Position numbers and translations under genes: made by a program
Part shown: positions 50,451 to 59,951 of the stretch, piece after piece
Position numbering within the stretch: position 1 is the stretch's first letter
Layout: each line of letters begins with the position of its first letter
Notes under the pieces: model-generated
Told to the model about the DNA's origin: nothing
Databases searched by the model: none
The model's input: the letters and a program-made list of their open reading frames with translations, nothing else
Assembly (NCBI GenBank): GCA_910575835.1
Contig: CAJTGB010000025.1
Span: 1 to 64,000 of the forward strand
Reading direction: 5' to 3'
Origin: Lachnospiraceae bacterium
GTDB taxonomy: Bacteria > Bacillota > Clostridia > Lachnospirales > Lachnospiraceae
DNA: 64,000 nt

Positions 50451-51377
50451 ATGAAAGACAGCATCAAAAGAATTCCCATATCATTATGCGGCGTCATGCT
50501 TGGACTGGCAGCGCTTGGAAATCTTTTACAAAGCTATTCCGAGGGAGTCCGCTATATATGCGGAATTGCATCGGGTCTTCTGTTGATTCTTATATTGCTC
50601 AAACTGATTCTTTTTCCCGCATTAATAAAGGAAGATATGAGAAGTCCCATCATGGCAAGCGTATCCGGTACATTTCCCATGGCGCTTATGCTCCTTAGCA
50701 TCTATGCAAAGCCGTTTATCGGACAGGCGGCATACTACATCTGGCTGTTCGCCATCGCAATGCACATAGTTCTGATTATATATTTTACAGTGAATTTCAT
50801 TGTCGATCTTCAGATGCCGCAAGTATTTGCAAGCTATTATATCGTATATGTAGGGATTGCAGCCGCAGCGGTTACGGCGCCGGCATATAATAAGCCCTAT
50901 ATCGGAAACACAGCGTTCTTGTTTGGCTTCATATCTATGATCATATTGCTTATACTCATCACTGTTCGTTATGCCAGATATCAAGAAATCCCGGACCCGG
51001 TAAAGCCTCTGATCTGTATCTATGCCGCTCCTGCAAACCTGTGCATCGCCGGATATGTTCAGTCCTCAATACCGAAATCCTATGAATTGCTTCTGATTCT
51101 GTATATACTGGCAAGTGTACTGTATGTGTTTGCACTTGTAAAAGCGATTGGGTACTTCAAACTCCCGTTTTTCCCGAGTTACGCATCATTTACCTTCCCG
51201 TTTGTTATCAGCGCAATAGCTTCAAAGCAGACAATGACAAGCCTTGCCGGCATGAAACATCCGATCCCGTCGCTTAAGCTGGTCGTTATAGCCGAGACGA
51301 TTATTGCGGCAGTCTTCGTGTTATATACACTGGCGAGATTCCTGCTGTTTATCTTCGCAGAACCGCATAGCAAATAA
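50451..51377 (+). CDS. TDT family transporter (TehA/SLAC1-like)
   Basis: A 308-residue protein with ten membrane helices. IPISLCGVMLGLAALGNLL, MASVSGTFPMALMLLSIYAKP, FTVNFIVDLQMPQVFASYYIVYVGIAAAAVT and FFPSYASFTFPFVISAIA are typical of the tellurite-resistance/dicarboxylate transporter family, in which members act as anion channels or C4-dicarboxylate carriers. Single gene with ribosome binding site GATGAGGT. The specific anion is not predictable. Confidence 0.85.
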   Translation: MKDSIKRIPISLCGVMLGLAALGNLLQSYSEGVRYICGIASGLLLILILLKLILFPALIKEDMRSPIMASVSGTFPMALMLLSIYAKPFIGQAAYYIWLFAIAMHIVLIIYFTVNFIVDLQMPQVFASYYIVYVGIAAAAVTAPAYNKPYIGNTAFLFGFISMIILLILITVRYARYQEIPDPVKPLICIYAAPANLCIAGYVQSSIPKSYELLLILYILASVLYVFALVKAIGYFKLPFFPSYASFTFPFVISAIASKQTMTSLAGMKHPIPSLKLVVIAETIIAAVFVLYTLARFLLFIFAEPHSK

Positions 51378-51411
51378 TATGCCTTGCCGGAAAATGCTGC
51401 ATTTCCTTAGA

Positions 51412-52632
51412 TCAGAAACCAATTTTCCTGATCCTCTCAATCGCCGCCACCGTATTCTCATAAGACCCAAATGCCGTCAGCCGGAAGTACCCTTCCCCGC
51501 TTGGCCCGAAGCCTGAACCGGGCGTCCCCACCACGTTGGCACGCTCCAGCAAATGATCGAAGAATTCCCAGGACGTCATTCCCTGCGGTGTCTTAAGCCA
51601 GATATACGGAGCATTCACCCCGCCCGACACCTGATAGCCCGCATCCTTTAAACCTTCGTATATAACTTTTGCATTCTTCATATAGTAAGCGACCTGTTCC
51701 TTAAGCTGAGCCTTCCCCGCTTCAGAATACACGGCCTCTCCCGCCTTCTGTACGATATAAGGCGCCCCGTTATATTTCGTGCCGTGGCGTCTCGCCCACA
51801 GAGAATGAAGCATGACGCCTTTGCATTTTACCTCCTTGGGGATCACAGTCGCGCCAAGTCTGACTCCTGTAAATCCTGCATTCTTCGAGAAGCTTCTAAG
51901 CTCAATGGCACAAGTTCTCGCCCCCTCGCACTCATAGATACTGTGCGGCACATCTTCCTCAGATATATAGGCTTCATATGCCGCATCATAGATGATGACC
52001 GCACCTTCCTTGTTGGCATAATCCACCCATTCCTGAAGCCGCGCTTTCGTAACAGCAGAACCCGTAGGATTATTAGGGAAGCACAGATAGATGATATCCG
52101 GCGTCTCCTTCGGAAGTTCCGGCGCAAAATCCGTCTCCTTCGTGCACGGCATATAGATGACATCACTCCAAGTCTCTTTAACCGGATCATAAGTTCCCGT
52201 ACGTCCCGCCATCACATTGGTATCGACATAGACCGGATATACCGGGTCGCAGACTGCGATCTTATTGTCTTTTGCAAATATTTCCTGAATATTGCCGGAA
52301 TCACATTTTGCTCCGTCCGAGATAAATACTTCGTCCGCCCGAACGTCGCATCCTCTGTCCTGATAATCGTTCACAGCTATAGCGCTTCTCAAGAATTCGT
52401 ATCCCAGATCCGGCGCATATCCGTGAAATGTCTCTGCCCGCGCCATTTCATCTACTGCACTGTGCAGCGCCTCGATAATCGCCGGCGCCAACGGTTGTGT
52501 CACATCACCGATCCCAAGACGGATGATACTCTTATCTGGATTCGCCTCCTGATATGCCGCTACCTTCTTTCCTATAGTTGAAAACAGATAACTGCCTGGT
52601 AACTTCAGATAATCTTCATTTACTTTAAACAT
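51412..52632 (-). CDS. dapL: LL-diaminopimelate aminotransferase
   Basis: A 406-residue PLP enzyme with its start at ATG 52632 behind [58 protein letters not shown] and the PLP lysine region [18 protein letters not shown] are diagnostic of DapL. It transfers an amino group from glutamate to tetrahydrodipicolinate, by-passing the succinylase and acetylase steps of lysine and peptidoglycan synthesis. It follows dapF, which uses its product. Confidence 0.95.
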   Translation of the reverse strand: MFKVNEDYLKLPGSYLFSTIGKKVAAYQEANPDKSIIRLGIGDVTQPLAPAIIEALHSAVDEMARAETFHGYAPDLGYEFLRSAIAVNDYQDRGCDVRADEVFISDGAKCDSGNIQEIFAKDNKIAVCDPVYPVYVDTNVMAGRTGTYDPVKETWSDVIYMPCTKETDFAPELPKETPDIIYLCFPNNPTGSAVTKARLQEWVDYANKEGAVIIYDAAYEAYISEEDVPHSIYECEGARTCAIELRSFSKNAGFTGVRLGATVIPKEVKCKGVMLHSLWARRHGTKYNGAPYIVQKAGEAVYSEAGKAQLKEQVAYYMKNAKVIYEGLKDAGYQVSGGVNAPYIWLKTPQGMTSWEFFDHLLERANVVGTPGSGFGPSGEGYFRLTAFGSYENTVAAIERIRKIGF

Positions 52633-52673
52633 TTCTCTTCTCCTTCCCAAGAACACATCCCAAATCCATCATC

Positions 52674-53540
52674 CTATATTTCTATCTCACCTTCATACAC
52701 AGTGACCGCCGGTCCTGTCATATAGACTCTCTTGCTCTTCTCATCCCACTCGACCAGCAGATCTCCTCCCAGCAGCTTCACTGTAACCTTACGCTCCGCC
52801 AACCCGTTAAGAATGCTCGCCACAGCCGCGGCGCAGGCGCCCGTCCCACAGGCAAGCGTCTCGCCGGAACCTCGTTCCCACACTCGCATCTCTATCGTCT
52901 GACGATCGATCACACGGACGAATTCTGTATTGATCCGATTCGGGAATCTCTCGTGATTCTCAAACTTCGGTCCGATCTTCTGAATGTCCATATTCTTTAT
53001 ATCATCCAAAAAGACAACCGCATGAGGATTCCCCATAGATACGCCTGTCATCCGGTATTCCATCCCATCTACAGCTATCGGTTCGTCTATAACTCTGCCG
53101 GCATCAGCAGGGGTTTTGGCGTCATCATTTGCCGCATTGACATGAATTGGAATTCTTTCCGCTCTAAGCTCCGGTACATCCATATCGACTCTTATCTGCA
53201 CAGCCTTGCCATCTTCCACCGTCAGATCCAGATATTTGATTCCTCCGAGAGTCTCTATGGATATACTGGTCTTATCCGTAAGACCGTAATCATAGACATA
53301 TTTCGCTACACAGCGGATTCCGTTCCCGCACATCTCTCCGCGGGAACCGTCAGCATTATACATCACCATCTCAAAATCTGCCTTTTCTGACGGACAGATC
53401 AGGATCAAACCGTCCGCCCCGATTCCATAATGCCTGTCGCTTACATATCTTGCCGTTTCTGACGGGTCGTTAACCTTCTCCTCCAAACAATTCACATAAA
53501 CGTAATCATTGCCCAATCCCTGCATCTTTGTAAACTTCAC
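52674..53540 (-). CDS. dapF: Diaminopimelate epimerase
   Basis: A 288-residue enzyme starting at GTG 53540. The two catalytic cysteines lie in [20 protein letters not shown] and [34 protein letters not shown] and [10 protein letters not shown] are family hallmarks. It converts LL- to meso-diaminopimelate after DapL. The start codon region has been tandemly duplicated (53523-53592), so a 13-codon leader frame (53537-53578) ends on the dapF start. Confidence 0.95.
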   Translation of the reverse strand: MKFTKMQGLGNDYVYVNCLEEKVNDPSETARYVSDRHYGIGADGLILICPSEKADFEMVMYNADGSRGEMCGNGIRCVAKYVYDYGLTDKTSISIETLGGIKYLDLTVEDGKAVQIRVDMDVPELRAERIPIHVNAANDDAKTPADAGRVIDEPIAVDGMEYRMTGVSMGNPHAVVFLDDIKNMDIQKIGPKFENHERFPNRINTEFVRVIDRQTIEMRVWERGSGETLACGTGACAAAVASILNGLAERKVTVKLLGGDLLVEWDEKSKRVYMTGPAVTVYEGEIEI

Positions 53541-53578
53541 TTCGCTCTCTTCCTTTCCTGTATCTTTGTAAATTTCAC
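53537..53578 (-). CDS. 13-codon leader frame overlapping the dapF start
   Basis: GTG at 53578 opens [13 protein letters not shown] and stops at TGA 53537-53539, overlapping the dapF GTG. The frame arises from a duplication of the dapF start: GGAAGAGAG-GTGAA(A/G)TTTACAAAGAT occurs twice, 38 nt apart, each with its own purine-rich site. It could couple dapF translation to the leader or be a harmless duplication. Confidence 0.35.
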   Translation of the reverse strand: MKFTKIQERKRAK

Positions 53579-53618
53579 TCTCTTCCTATCTTGTCCTATA
53601 CAGCCGCAGGAGTGAATC

Positions 53619-54167
53619 TCACTTCGTCATGACACTCAATATCATCTCCGCTGTCTCAACCATATTCGTACCGCTGTCCATACTGCTCTTCTGCAAATAT
53701 CTGTGGGCTTCTTCCTCCGACATATCATTACGGCTCATCAGCAGCTCCTTCGCTTTCGTTATTAATGCTTTCTGCTGAGAATTCCTGTTTTTTTGATCAG
53801 ATTTCCTCTTTTTGCGCCTTTGTTCTATAGTATGTATCATCGTCTCCAACATATTTATCAGATCATACGCTTTGACCGGCATAGACAGGCCGATCACTCC
53901 GTCCATACAGCCTTCGGTCCATTTATCCGCCGACGCCATCAAAAGCATCTCAAACTCTCCGGGCAGATATTCCCGAAGCCCCGTATACATCATATCCTTC
54001 AGCTTATATCCGCACACAACGATCCCCTCGTCTGCCATATCTGCATATTGCAATACCTGTGCACCCGCTGTACAGACCCCTGTTACATCCATCCCGCTGC
54101 GCACGATCAGGTTGCGAATCTTGGCCGCATTATCTTTATTGGAAAATGCAACAATAATACTAACCAA
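53619..54167 (-). CDS. ANTAR-domain response regulator next to glutamine synthetase
   Basis: A 182-residue protein. The start is probably TTG 54167, seven nt after GGGGG; GTG 54173 is too close. The first 110 residues are a receiver-like fold (VSIIVAFSNKDNAAKIRNLI, GIVVCGYKLKDMMYTGLREYLPG) in which the phosphorylation Asp is not obvious. The C-terminal ANTAR region (KALITKAKELLMSRNDMSEEEAHRYLQKSSMDSGTNMVETAEMI, cited in part) binds paired hairpins in nascent RNA to prevent termination. It follows glnA by 19 nt, as in other clostridia where such proteins control nitrogen genes. Confidence 0.85.
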   Translation of the reverse strand: MVSIIVAFSNKDNAAKIRNLIVRSGMDVTGVCTAGAQVLQYADMADEGIVVCGYKLKDMMYTGLREYLPGEFEMLLMASADKWTEGCMDGVIGLSMPVKAYDLINMLETMIHTIEQRRKKRKSDQKNRNSQQKALITKAKELLMSRNDMSEEEAHRYLQKSSMDSGTNMVETAEMILSVMTK

Positions 54168-54186
54168 ACTCACACCCCCTGCCGAC

Positions 54187-55518
54187 CTACATCCGATGCA
54201 GATATCTTCCGATCTCCCACTCTGTAACCTGCGCGCGGTAATCCGCATATTCCTTTTCCTTCGCCCGAATCAGCTTTTTCGACAAATCCTCTCCGAGCAC
54301 CGCCTGTATATATGTGTTCTTCCCGAACTCTCTTGCCGCCTCCAGAAGGCTTCCCGGAAGTTCCTCTATTCCCGCTTTCTTCCGCTGTTCCTCCGTCATT
54401 TCAAAAATGTTGCAGTCAATACTGCGAGGCGGCATGATCTCGTTTCTGATGCCGTCTAAGCCGGCCGCAAGGCATACTGCCAGAGCCAGATAAGGATTCG
54501 CCGACGGATCCGGGCTCCTAAGCTCTACCCTTGCCGACGTCCCCTTCACGGCCGGAACGCGAAGCAGCGGCGTCCGGTTCTTGGCCGACCAGGCAATACA
54601 GACAGGCGCCTCATATCCCGGCACCAGCCTCTTATAAGAATTCACGGTTGGATTCGTTATAAAACTGATCGCCTTCATATGTCTCATGATTCCCCCGATG
54701 AAATAGTAAGCCTCGCGGCTCAGCCCCTTCTCATCCTCTGCATCTGCAAATACATTGACGCCGTCCCTGTCAAGAAACATGTTAATATGCATCCCGGAAC
54801 CGCTGATCCCGTACTTGGGCTTCGGCATAAATGTCGCATGAAGTCCGTGACGCTTCGCGATCGTCTTTACCACCAGTTTGAATGTCATGATATTATCCGC
54901 GGTTTCCAGCGCCTCTCCATATTGAAAATCAATCTCATGCTGTGCCGGAGCCATCTCATGATGGGAAGCCTCTATCACAAACCCCATATCTTCTAACGTC
55001 AGCACCATATCGCGCCGCGCATTCTCCCCCAGATCAAGCGGACCTAGATCAAAATACGTCGCGCTCTCATGCGACAGTGTAGTCGGCCGCCCGTCCTCAT
55101 CCGTATGGAACAGGAAAAATTCACACTCCGGTCCGGCATTGAACTCATATCCCATATCTTTCGCCTCTGACAGCACTTTTTTCAGAATATACCTTGGATC
55201 GCTCTCAAAAGCCGTTCCGTCCGGTTTGTAGACGTCGCAGATCAGCCGCGCCACTTTCCCCTGCTGCGGTCTCCAAGGAAAGATTACAAAAGTATCCAAA
55301 TCCGGATACAAATACATATCCGAATCCTCGATCCTAGCAAATCCTTCAATGGACGATCCGTCAAACATGATCTGATTATCAAGGGCTTTCTCCAACTGGC
55401 TTGCCGTAACGGCGACATTTTTCATCGTCCCGAAGATATCCGTAAACTGCAGCCTGATGAATCCCACATCCTCCTCTTCAACCAATCTCAAAATATCCTG
55501 CCTTGTATAATGATTCAT
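54187..55518 (-). CDS. glnA: Glutamine synthetase, type I
   Basis: A 443-residue enzyme. [70 protein letters not shown] and [17 protein letters not shown] are active-site segments of [19 protein letters not shown] is near the C-terminus. No adenylylation loop of the GSI-beta type is seen, so it is the alpha type. It makes glutamine from glutamate and ammonia. Ribosome binding site GGAAGGAAG. It is probably controlled by the ANTAR protein encoded just downstream. Confidence 0.95.
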   Translation of the reverse strand: MNHYTRQDILRLVEEEDVGFIRLQFTDIFGTMKNVAVTASQLEKALDNQIMFDGSSIEGFARIEDSDMYLYPDLDTFVIFPWRPQQGKVARLICDVYKPDGTAFESDPRYILKKVLSEAKDMGYEFNAGPECEFFLFHTDEDGRPTTLSHESATYFDLGPLDLGENARRDMVLTLEDMGFVIEASHHEMAPAQHEIDFQYGEALETADNIMTFKLVVKTIAKRHGLHATFMPKPKYGISGSGMHINMFLDRDGVNVFADAEDEKGLSREAYYFIGGIMRHMKAISFITNPTVNSYKRLVPGYEAPVCIAWSAKNRTPLLRVPAVKGTSARVELRSPDPSANPYLALAVCLAAGLDGIRNEIMPPRSIDCNIFEMTEEQRKKAGIEELPGSLLEAAREFGKNTYIQAVLGEDLSKKLIRAKEKEYADYRAQVTEWEIGRYLHRM

Positions 55519-55636
55519 CTGATCTTCCTTCCATTTTCAACTATATACCGTCAACTATATACCCTTTCAGGCATCCCCTGTTACACGACCCTTAATGTGA
55601 TGAACTATCGTCCGATAAGGTCTGTATAATAAAATG

Positions 55637-55664
55637 GGCGCTCTCATGCTATGATGAAAACGCC
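55637..55664. promoter_or_regulatory. Hairpin in the glnA leader
   Basis: Arms GGCGCTCTCAT (55637-55647) and ATGAAAACGCC (55654-55664), with a 6-nt loop, lie 119 nt upstream of glnA. On the - strand it is followed by CATTTTATT. Candidate attenuator for ANTAR control; the loop does not clearly fit the A1/G4 hexaloop rule. Its other strand ends in TTTGTTTT, a terminator form. Confidence 0.4.
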
Positions 55665-55778
55665 TTTGTTTTGTCTTATAAATTATAAAATAAAAACAGG
55701 TATTTTGTCAACTCGACAAAATGTCCAAGATTCCATGCCTCTGCATATCTATGTCTGCATCATTGCCTAAATATCCGA

Positions 55779-55985
55779 TTACTCTGCCTCATTCCAGCAG
55801 CCGTCATCCGTCTGTACATAGGAATTGCCGTTATTGTTGCCGCAGCTGATCCCTCTCTTGATCGGAGCAAGGCAGAAGCCTTTGATCACTCCAAGCATGA
55901 TACAGCATAAGATTACCAGCACCTTTTCTGCCGGTGTCCAGTCTCTTGCAAAAAATTCCTTAATACTCTCCCATATGTCTCTCAT
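55779..55985 (-). CDS. Small single-pass membrane protein
   Basis: A 68-residue protein with its start at ATG 55985, eight nt after AAGGAGG. A basic/aromatic N-terminus (MRDIWESIKEFFARDWTPAEK) is followed by one membrane helix (VLVILCCIMLGVIKGFCLAPI) and a short polar tail (CGNNNGNSYVQTDDGCWN). Not recognised. Single gene between glnA and pduL. Confidence 0.65.
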   Translation of the reverse strand: MRDIWESIKEFFARDWTPAEKVLVILCCIMLGVIKGFCLAPIKRGISCGNNNGNSYVQTDDGCWNEAE

Positions 55986-56154
55986 CAGCATATCCTCCTT
56001 ATTCATTTCTGTTTGAAACATCTTCTGTTTGGATTATTACCATTATAGTTTATTTCATGGAAAAATGGAAGTTAAACCATTGAAAAAGCATACCGCATTT
56101 GTTAGAATATGATTATTATTCAGATAAAATATTCTACAAATGAGGTGAGTAGAT

Positions 56155-56799
56155 ATGGGACTTGCAATTCCAATAGAGACAAGCGCACGCCACATACATC
56201 TGTGCCGCGAAGATTTTGATATATTATTCGGCGAAGGCAAAGAACTGACCTTCAAAGCCGAATTAAGCCAACCGGGACAATACGTCTGCGAAGAACGTCT
56301 GGCCGTGAGAGGCCCCAAGAGCTCCTTTGAGAATGTTGCCGTTCTTGGGCCTTTCCGTAAAGAGACACAGGTTGAGATCTCCATGACTGATTCCCGCAAG
56401 CTCGGGATTCCCGGCATCATACGTCAGTCCGGTGACACGAAGGATACTCCGGGCTGCATCCTGGAAGGCCCCAACGGGCAGATCGAACTGGATCACGGCG
56501 TCATCGTCGCCAAACGGCATATCCATATGACTCCCGTTCAGGCAATCCAGCTCAATGTCAAGGATAATGACGAAGTATTCGTAATCATGGAGAGCTTCGA
56601 GCGTTCTCTGATCTTCGCTGATGTAGTGGTCCGTGTACATCCGGATTTTGCACTTGCCATGCATGTGGATACTGATGAGGCGAATGCGTTTGCCAACGAG
56701 AACAACCCAACCGGCGCACTCTTGAAGCTCTTTGGAGGGCGTACATACAATCTGCAGAAATGGGCTGAAGAGCTGCAGAACGGTATCAACCGCTTCTGA
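56155..56799 (+). CDS. pduL: Phosphate propanoyltransferase (PduL-type phosphotransacylase)
   Basis: A 214-residue enzyme. IPIETSARHIHLCREDFDILFG contains the first zinc-binding His set, LAVRGPKSSFENVAVLGPFR the phosphate-binding region, and HGVIVAKRHIHMTPVQA the second His set; both PduL domains are complete. It exchanges CoA for phosphate on acetyl- or propionyl-CoA for ATP production through acetate or propionate kinase. No encapsulation peptide is obvious at the N-terminus and no microcompartment genes are nearby, so it is probably the cytoplasmic housekeeping form. Confidence 0.92.
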   Translation: MGLAIPIETSARHIHLCREDFDILFGEGKELTFKAELSQPGQYVCEERLAVRGPKSSFENVAVLGPFRKETQVEISMTDSRKLGIPGIIRQSGDTKDTPGCILEGPNGQIELDHGVIVAKRHIHMTPVQAIQLNVKDNDEVFVIMESFERSLIFADVVVRVHPDFALAMHVDTDEANAFANENNPTGALLKLFGGRTYNLQKWAEELQNGINRF

Positions 56800-56803
56800 C
56801 GGA

Positions 56804-57049
56804 TCAGAGCTTCGCCGTCAGTGTCTTAGCGCTGACTCCCTTAAGCATTCCAAGCTTACCTGAAAGTGAACTGGTTGCGTCCCCGGGCGCATCCAGTACC
56901 ACGCTGATGATCGACACTCCCCGCTCTCTGTAGGGAATCCCCATACGTCCGACCACATACTGACGGAACTCATGGAGCAGTTCGTTGACCGCTCCCGCCG
57001 ACTCTTCATCCTTGATGATAATACTGATTACTGATACCTTGTTATCCAT
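56804..57049 (-). CDS. TM1266-family putative regulator (iron-only hydrogenase system)
   Basis: An 81-residue ACT/ferredoxin-like protein: VSVISIIIKDEESAGAVNELLHEF, VVGRMGIPYRERGVSIISVVLD and LSGKLGMLKGVSAKTLT match the TM1266 family, commonly encoded near the HydE/F/G maturases. None of those genes is present here. It is convergent with pduL, 4 nt apart. Ribosome binding site GAGGAAGG. Role unproven. Confidence 0.85.
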   Translation of the reverse strand: MDNKVSVISIIIKDEESAGAVNELLHEFRQYVVGRMGIPYRERGVSIISVVLDAPGDATSSLSGKLGMLKGVSAKTLTAKL

Positions 57050-57088
57050 CGTCTCTTCCTTCCTCCCGCATAACGATTCCCGCCTATG

Positions 57089-57332
57089 TTAACGCTCCTT
57101 AATCTGCCGGCCGGTCACATCAAGATGATACCCGTCCTTATAGATTAATTCTGACACCGTAACAAGCAGATATCCCTTTTTTTCTAATTTATTTATCAGC
57201 TTTTCCAGTGCCTCCGCTGTGTATTTTGTTCCGCTGTGAAGCCGGATGATCGCACCGTTCTTCAAATTCTTGTCGTCCATGACTGCATCCACAATATACT
57301 TCGCACCGTAATCCTTCCAGTCAAAACTGTCC
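57089..57332 (-). pseudogene. Polysaccharide deacetylase, C-terminal part (interrupted gene)
   Basis: About 81 codons from the right-hand side of the insertion: VDSFDWKDYGAKYIVDAVM, GAIIRLHSGTKYTAEALEKLI and KKGYLLVTVSELI are the C-terminal NodB-domain motifs (catalytic His in LHSG). They join in frame to the part at 60007-60540 if the 2674-bp element and one copy of the 4-bp duplication are removed. Confidence 0.9.
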
Positions 57333-57495
57333 ACAGGCGATACACCTGGCAGTCCAGGAAATATAAAGTATAGCGCGCCATTAAAGGCATCCCTCTAACA
57401 TGTCCCTGCCTTTTCTCTTAACTCTTTTGAACCGATAGGTGTCTGTTCCATTATACTTTATTTTTCCGTCTTTCACAATCATAAGCAGCTTATAT

Positions 57496-59022
57496 TTATA
57501 CTTTCCATGTAATCTCAATCGAGTCATCATACACTTTGATCTTCTCAATAAATGCCTGTGCTGTCAGTTTCTTTTCTTCAAATCCCAACTGTTCAAATAT
57601 AATCCTCTGATAATTTTGTTTTCTGTCGCTGTCCGGGGTTTTATAAGCTTCCTTAATCTCTGTCTTACGCGCATCTAATGCTTCTAATTCCTGATTTATG
57701 TATTTCATGGATATTTCCGAGGACTCTGCCATCAGTCCGAGGAGCCTGCTGATTTTTTCATTGATTTCCTGAAGTTCCCGCCGTCTCTGTTTTTCTTTTT
57801 CCCCTTCTGGCCCCCGGATATATTCTCTGTTGCACTCATCCAGTATTTCTTCCAACCCTTTCTGTACCTCATATTCAATTTCTTCCGGTCTTTGATCAAA
57901 GGACTTTTTACTACAGATATGGAGGTTGCCCCGCCCGCTGCAGTAGAGATATTTCTTATCCTTCCACCTCCTCACAGTAAGACTGTATCCACATTCCCCA
58001 CACTTTAACAGTCCAGTCAGCCATGTATGTTTTCCTTTTCCGGCGTTCCCGATCTGCCTGTTCTGTTCCAGTTTATGCTGACATGCAAGCCATATGTCAG
58101 AAGGGATTCTTCCCGAAAAATTCGTCAGGGATACGACATGGTTCTGAAGCTCCGTATATTTCCGTATGTTTCCGGTGCGTTTTCCGACTACATGCGCAGA
58201 ACAAGTTCCGTCAAAATCCTCCTGGGCATTTGAAAAGCGCTCTACTCCACGGCTCTTATAGTAATAATAGATTTCCTGATCAGCCCGGACATAGACCGGG
58301 GAATGAAGAATTCTGGAAAGCGCCACATTATCCCATGCTGCCCGTTTTTTACACGGAATCCCTCGTTCTGCCAGACTGTTGGCTATCATACCGAGAGAGG
58401 TATCCTCTAAAGCGTATCTGTAGAAGATTTCCTTTACAACCTCAAATTCATCCGTGTAATCTAAAGATGGTACGGTACTTCCATTTTCACTTTTTTTCTT
58501 CACATTTATCATGCCATAAGGCGCCGGACCACCCGGCCAGTTCCCCTGACGGATACGGGTATAATAATTGTCAGTTACGCGTTCACCGATCGTCTCACGC
58601 TCTAATTGGGCAAAAACCATAATAATGTAAATCATGGCTCTTCCCATGGGAGTGGTTGTGTCGAATTTTTCATTTACAGATACGAACTCCACCTGATTCT
58701 TTTCTAGCTCATTCCAAAGCTGTCCAAAATCTATGATGGATCTGCTCAAACGATCAAGACGGTATACAATGATCTTGCTGATCTTTCCTTCCTTTACATC
58801 TTTTATCATGGACTGGAATCCCGGGCGCTGCGTGTTTTTGCCGCTGAAACCTTTATCCTTGTATATGAGCGCAGACTCCGGATGGCTGCACTCATGCCTG
58901 CACAGATCGATCTGACCTTTAATTGACAGAGAATCTTTTTTATCCTTTGACTGTCTTACATAGATCGCTTCATTAAGTCCAGCCGTCCACTTCACCTCCT
59001 CTCTGCTTAATGCAGTCAGCAC
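57496..59022 (-). CDS. Large serine recombinase
   Basis: A 508-residue recombinase. Resolvase domain (residues 15-165): YVRQSKDKKDSLS holds the nucleophilic Ser, with DKGFSGKNTQRPGFQSMI, IIVYRLDRLSRSIIDFGQLW and GRAMIYIIMVFAQLERETIGERV. The recombinase domain (PPYG-like GGPAPYGMI, about 180-290), zinc ribbon (LLKCGECGYSLTVRRW...YLYCSGR, 350-390) and a C-terminal coiled coil follow. The start is uncertain; GTG 59022 lacks a good ribosome binding site. It is the mobility enzyme of the element. Confidence 0.92.
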   Translation of the reverse strand: MLTALSREEVKWTAGLNEAIYVRQSKDKKDSLSIKGQIDLCRHECSHPESALIYKDKGFSGKNTQRPGFQSMIKDVKEGKISKIIVYRLDRLSRSIIDFGQLWNELEKNQVEFVSVNEKFDTTTPMGRAMIYIIMVFAQLERETIGERVTDNYYTRIRQGNWPGGPAPYGMINVKKKSENGSTVPSLDYTDEFEVVKEIFYRYALEDTSLGMIANSLAERGIPCKKRAAWDNVALSRILHSPVYVRADQEIYYYYKSRGVERFSNAQEDFDGTCSAHVVGKRTGNIRKYTELQNHVVSLTNFSGRIPSDIWLACQHKLEQNRQIGNAGKGKHTWLTGLLKCGECGYSLTVRRWKDKKYLYCSGRGNLHICSKKSFDQRPEEIEYEVQKGLEEILDECNREYIRGPEGEKEKQRRRELQEINEKISRLLGLMAESSEISMKYINQELEALDARKTEIKEAYKTPDSDRKQNYQRIIFEQLGFEEKKLTAQAFIEKIKVYDDSIEITWKV

Positions 59023-59023
59023 A

Positions 59024-59161
59024 CTAGCTCTTACTTACAGCAGGTTTATTATTTTTTTGAGCTGCCTGAAGTTTTATCAGGAGACCACGGTAAATATGGA
59101 TTGCTTCCGGCTCAGTTCCATATCCTTTTTGACTTTTTTTTCTTATATTTGTAACCCTCAT
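59024..59161 (-). CDS. Small protein upstream of the serine recombinase
   Basis: A 45-residue basic protein with its start at ATG 59161 after AAGGAGG. MRVTNIRKKSQKGYGTEPEA and a helix (LLIKLQAAQKNNK) are visible. It ends 2 nt before the recombinase frame opens, so the two are probably translated together; coupling may be how the recombinase is started. Such small proteins often precede serine recombinases as accessory factors. No family is recognised. Confidence 0.6.
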   Translation of the reverse strand: MRVTNIRKKSQKGYGTEPEAIHIYRGLLIKLQAAQKNNKPAVSKS

Positions 59162-59227
59162 AAGCACATCCTCCTTTATGTATAATATGTAAGCCTGCAT
59201 GTCCATAATTACCTATCTCTAAAGTCA

Positions 59228-59254
59228 AAAAAACCGGGACATTTCTGTCCCGGT
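59228..59254 (-). terminator. Terminator after the PIN toxin gene
   Basis: Perfect stem ACCGGGAC/GTCCCGGT (59233-59240, 59247-59254) with a 6-nt loop, followed on the - strand by a run of T (59228-59232 read as A). It separates the toxin-antitoxin transcript from the recombinase genes. Confidence 0.9.
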
Positions 59255-59296
59255 CTATCGGCGTCCAATTTGGCCGCCTTTCACAATCCATTCATT

Positions 59297-59722
59297 TCAC
59301 TTTAAATGCTTCATATATTCTTCCAAAAAATCATTTGGTAAAATGGCTGGCACTCTAGATGTTGTAAAATCTTTTACATTCCGCGTCACAATATAGTCTG
59401 CTCCTATCGACACAGAACATTCCTCTTGAAGACAATCCTCCAAATCACCAAACTCTTTGCGCTCAATAGCAGAAAAAATTTTGAAAGAATCTATCCCCTC
59501 AATTTTTACAATCTGACATAAAGATTTCAAAGCTTCCCGCCGATTCTCGTCAGACATACTTTTTCTGAGTACATAGAACATATTTGGTATAGAATGTGCA
59601 GCCATATATCCCTCAAGTTTTTTATCTGCACACAACTTAATAATCTGATCAGCAATATCAAAATACGGCTGCCTGCCCATCAGCATATCTAACATAATAT
59701 TTGTATCAATCAATACCCTCAT
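59297..59722 (-). CDS. PIN-domain toxin (VapC-like ribonuclease)
   Basis: A 141-residue protein with its start at ATG 59722. MRVLIDTNIMLDMLMGRQPY has the first catalytic Asp, AAHSIPNMFYVLRK the Glu-containing helix region, and ADYIVTRNVKDF the later acidic residues. This is the PIN fold of VapC-type toxins that cleave tRNA or rRNA. It overlaps its antitoxin gene by 17 nt. Inside the serine-recombinase element it would help to retain the element. Confidence 0.85.
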   Translation of the reverse strand: MRVLIDTNIMLDMLMGRQPYFDIADQIIKLCADKKLEGYMAAHSIPNMFYVLRKSMSDENRREALKSLCQIVKIEGIDSFKIFSAIERKEFGDLEDCLQEECSVSIGADYIVTRNVKDFTTSRVPAILPNDFLEEYMKHLK

Positions 59723-59951
59723 ATTTGTCCTCCAGAGCTTGCAGCAACTCAGCTTTATAATCAATTTCTACATCATTGCATTTACGAAATCTCTGCAAAT
59801 TTTCATATGCTTTCTGTTCCGAAGACACTGCTTCCATACCTTTTTCTGGAATCAATCCTGCTATTCCCTCTAGCATTTGCACAATATAATACACTTTATC
59901 ATCCGGCAGTCGCTTAATCATCTCAAAAGCTCTTTCCTGCATCACAGTCAT
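59706..59951 (-). CDS. Antitoxin partner of the PIN-domain toxin
   Basis: An 81-residue protein with its start at ATG 59951, nine nt after AAGGAG. TVMQERAFEMIKRLPDDKVYYIVQMLEGI is a helical dimerisation or DNA-binding segment typical of antitoxins paired with PIN toxins in clostridia; the C-terminal helix (DYKAELLQALEDKYEGID) would contact the toxin. The gene order antitoxin-toxin with a 17-nt overlap is the usual one. Confidence 0.75.
   Translation of the reverse strand: MTVMQERAFEMIKRLPDDKVYYIVQMLEGIAGLIPEKGMEAVSSEQKAYENLQRFRKCNDVEIDYKAELLQALEDKYEGID

Noticed and set aside
55519-55700. A glutamine riboswitch in the glnA leader
   Set aside because: I could not see the conserved core expected for that class; only one hairpin is clear, and ANTAR control fits the gene order.
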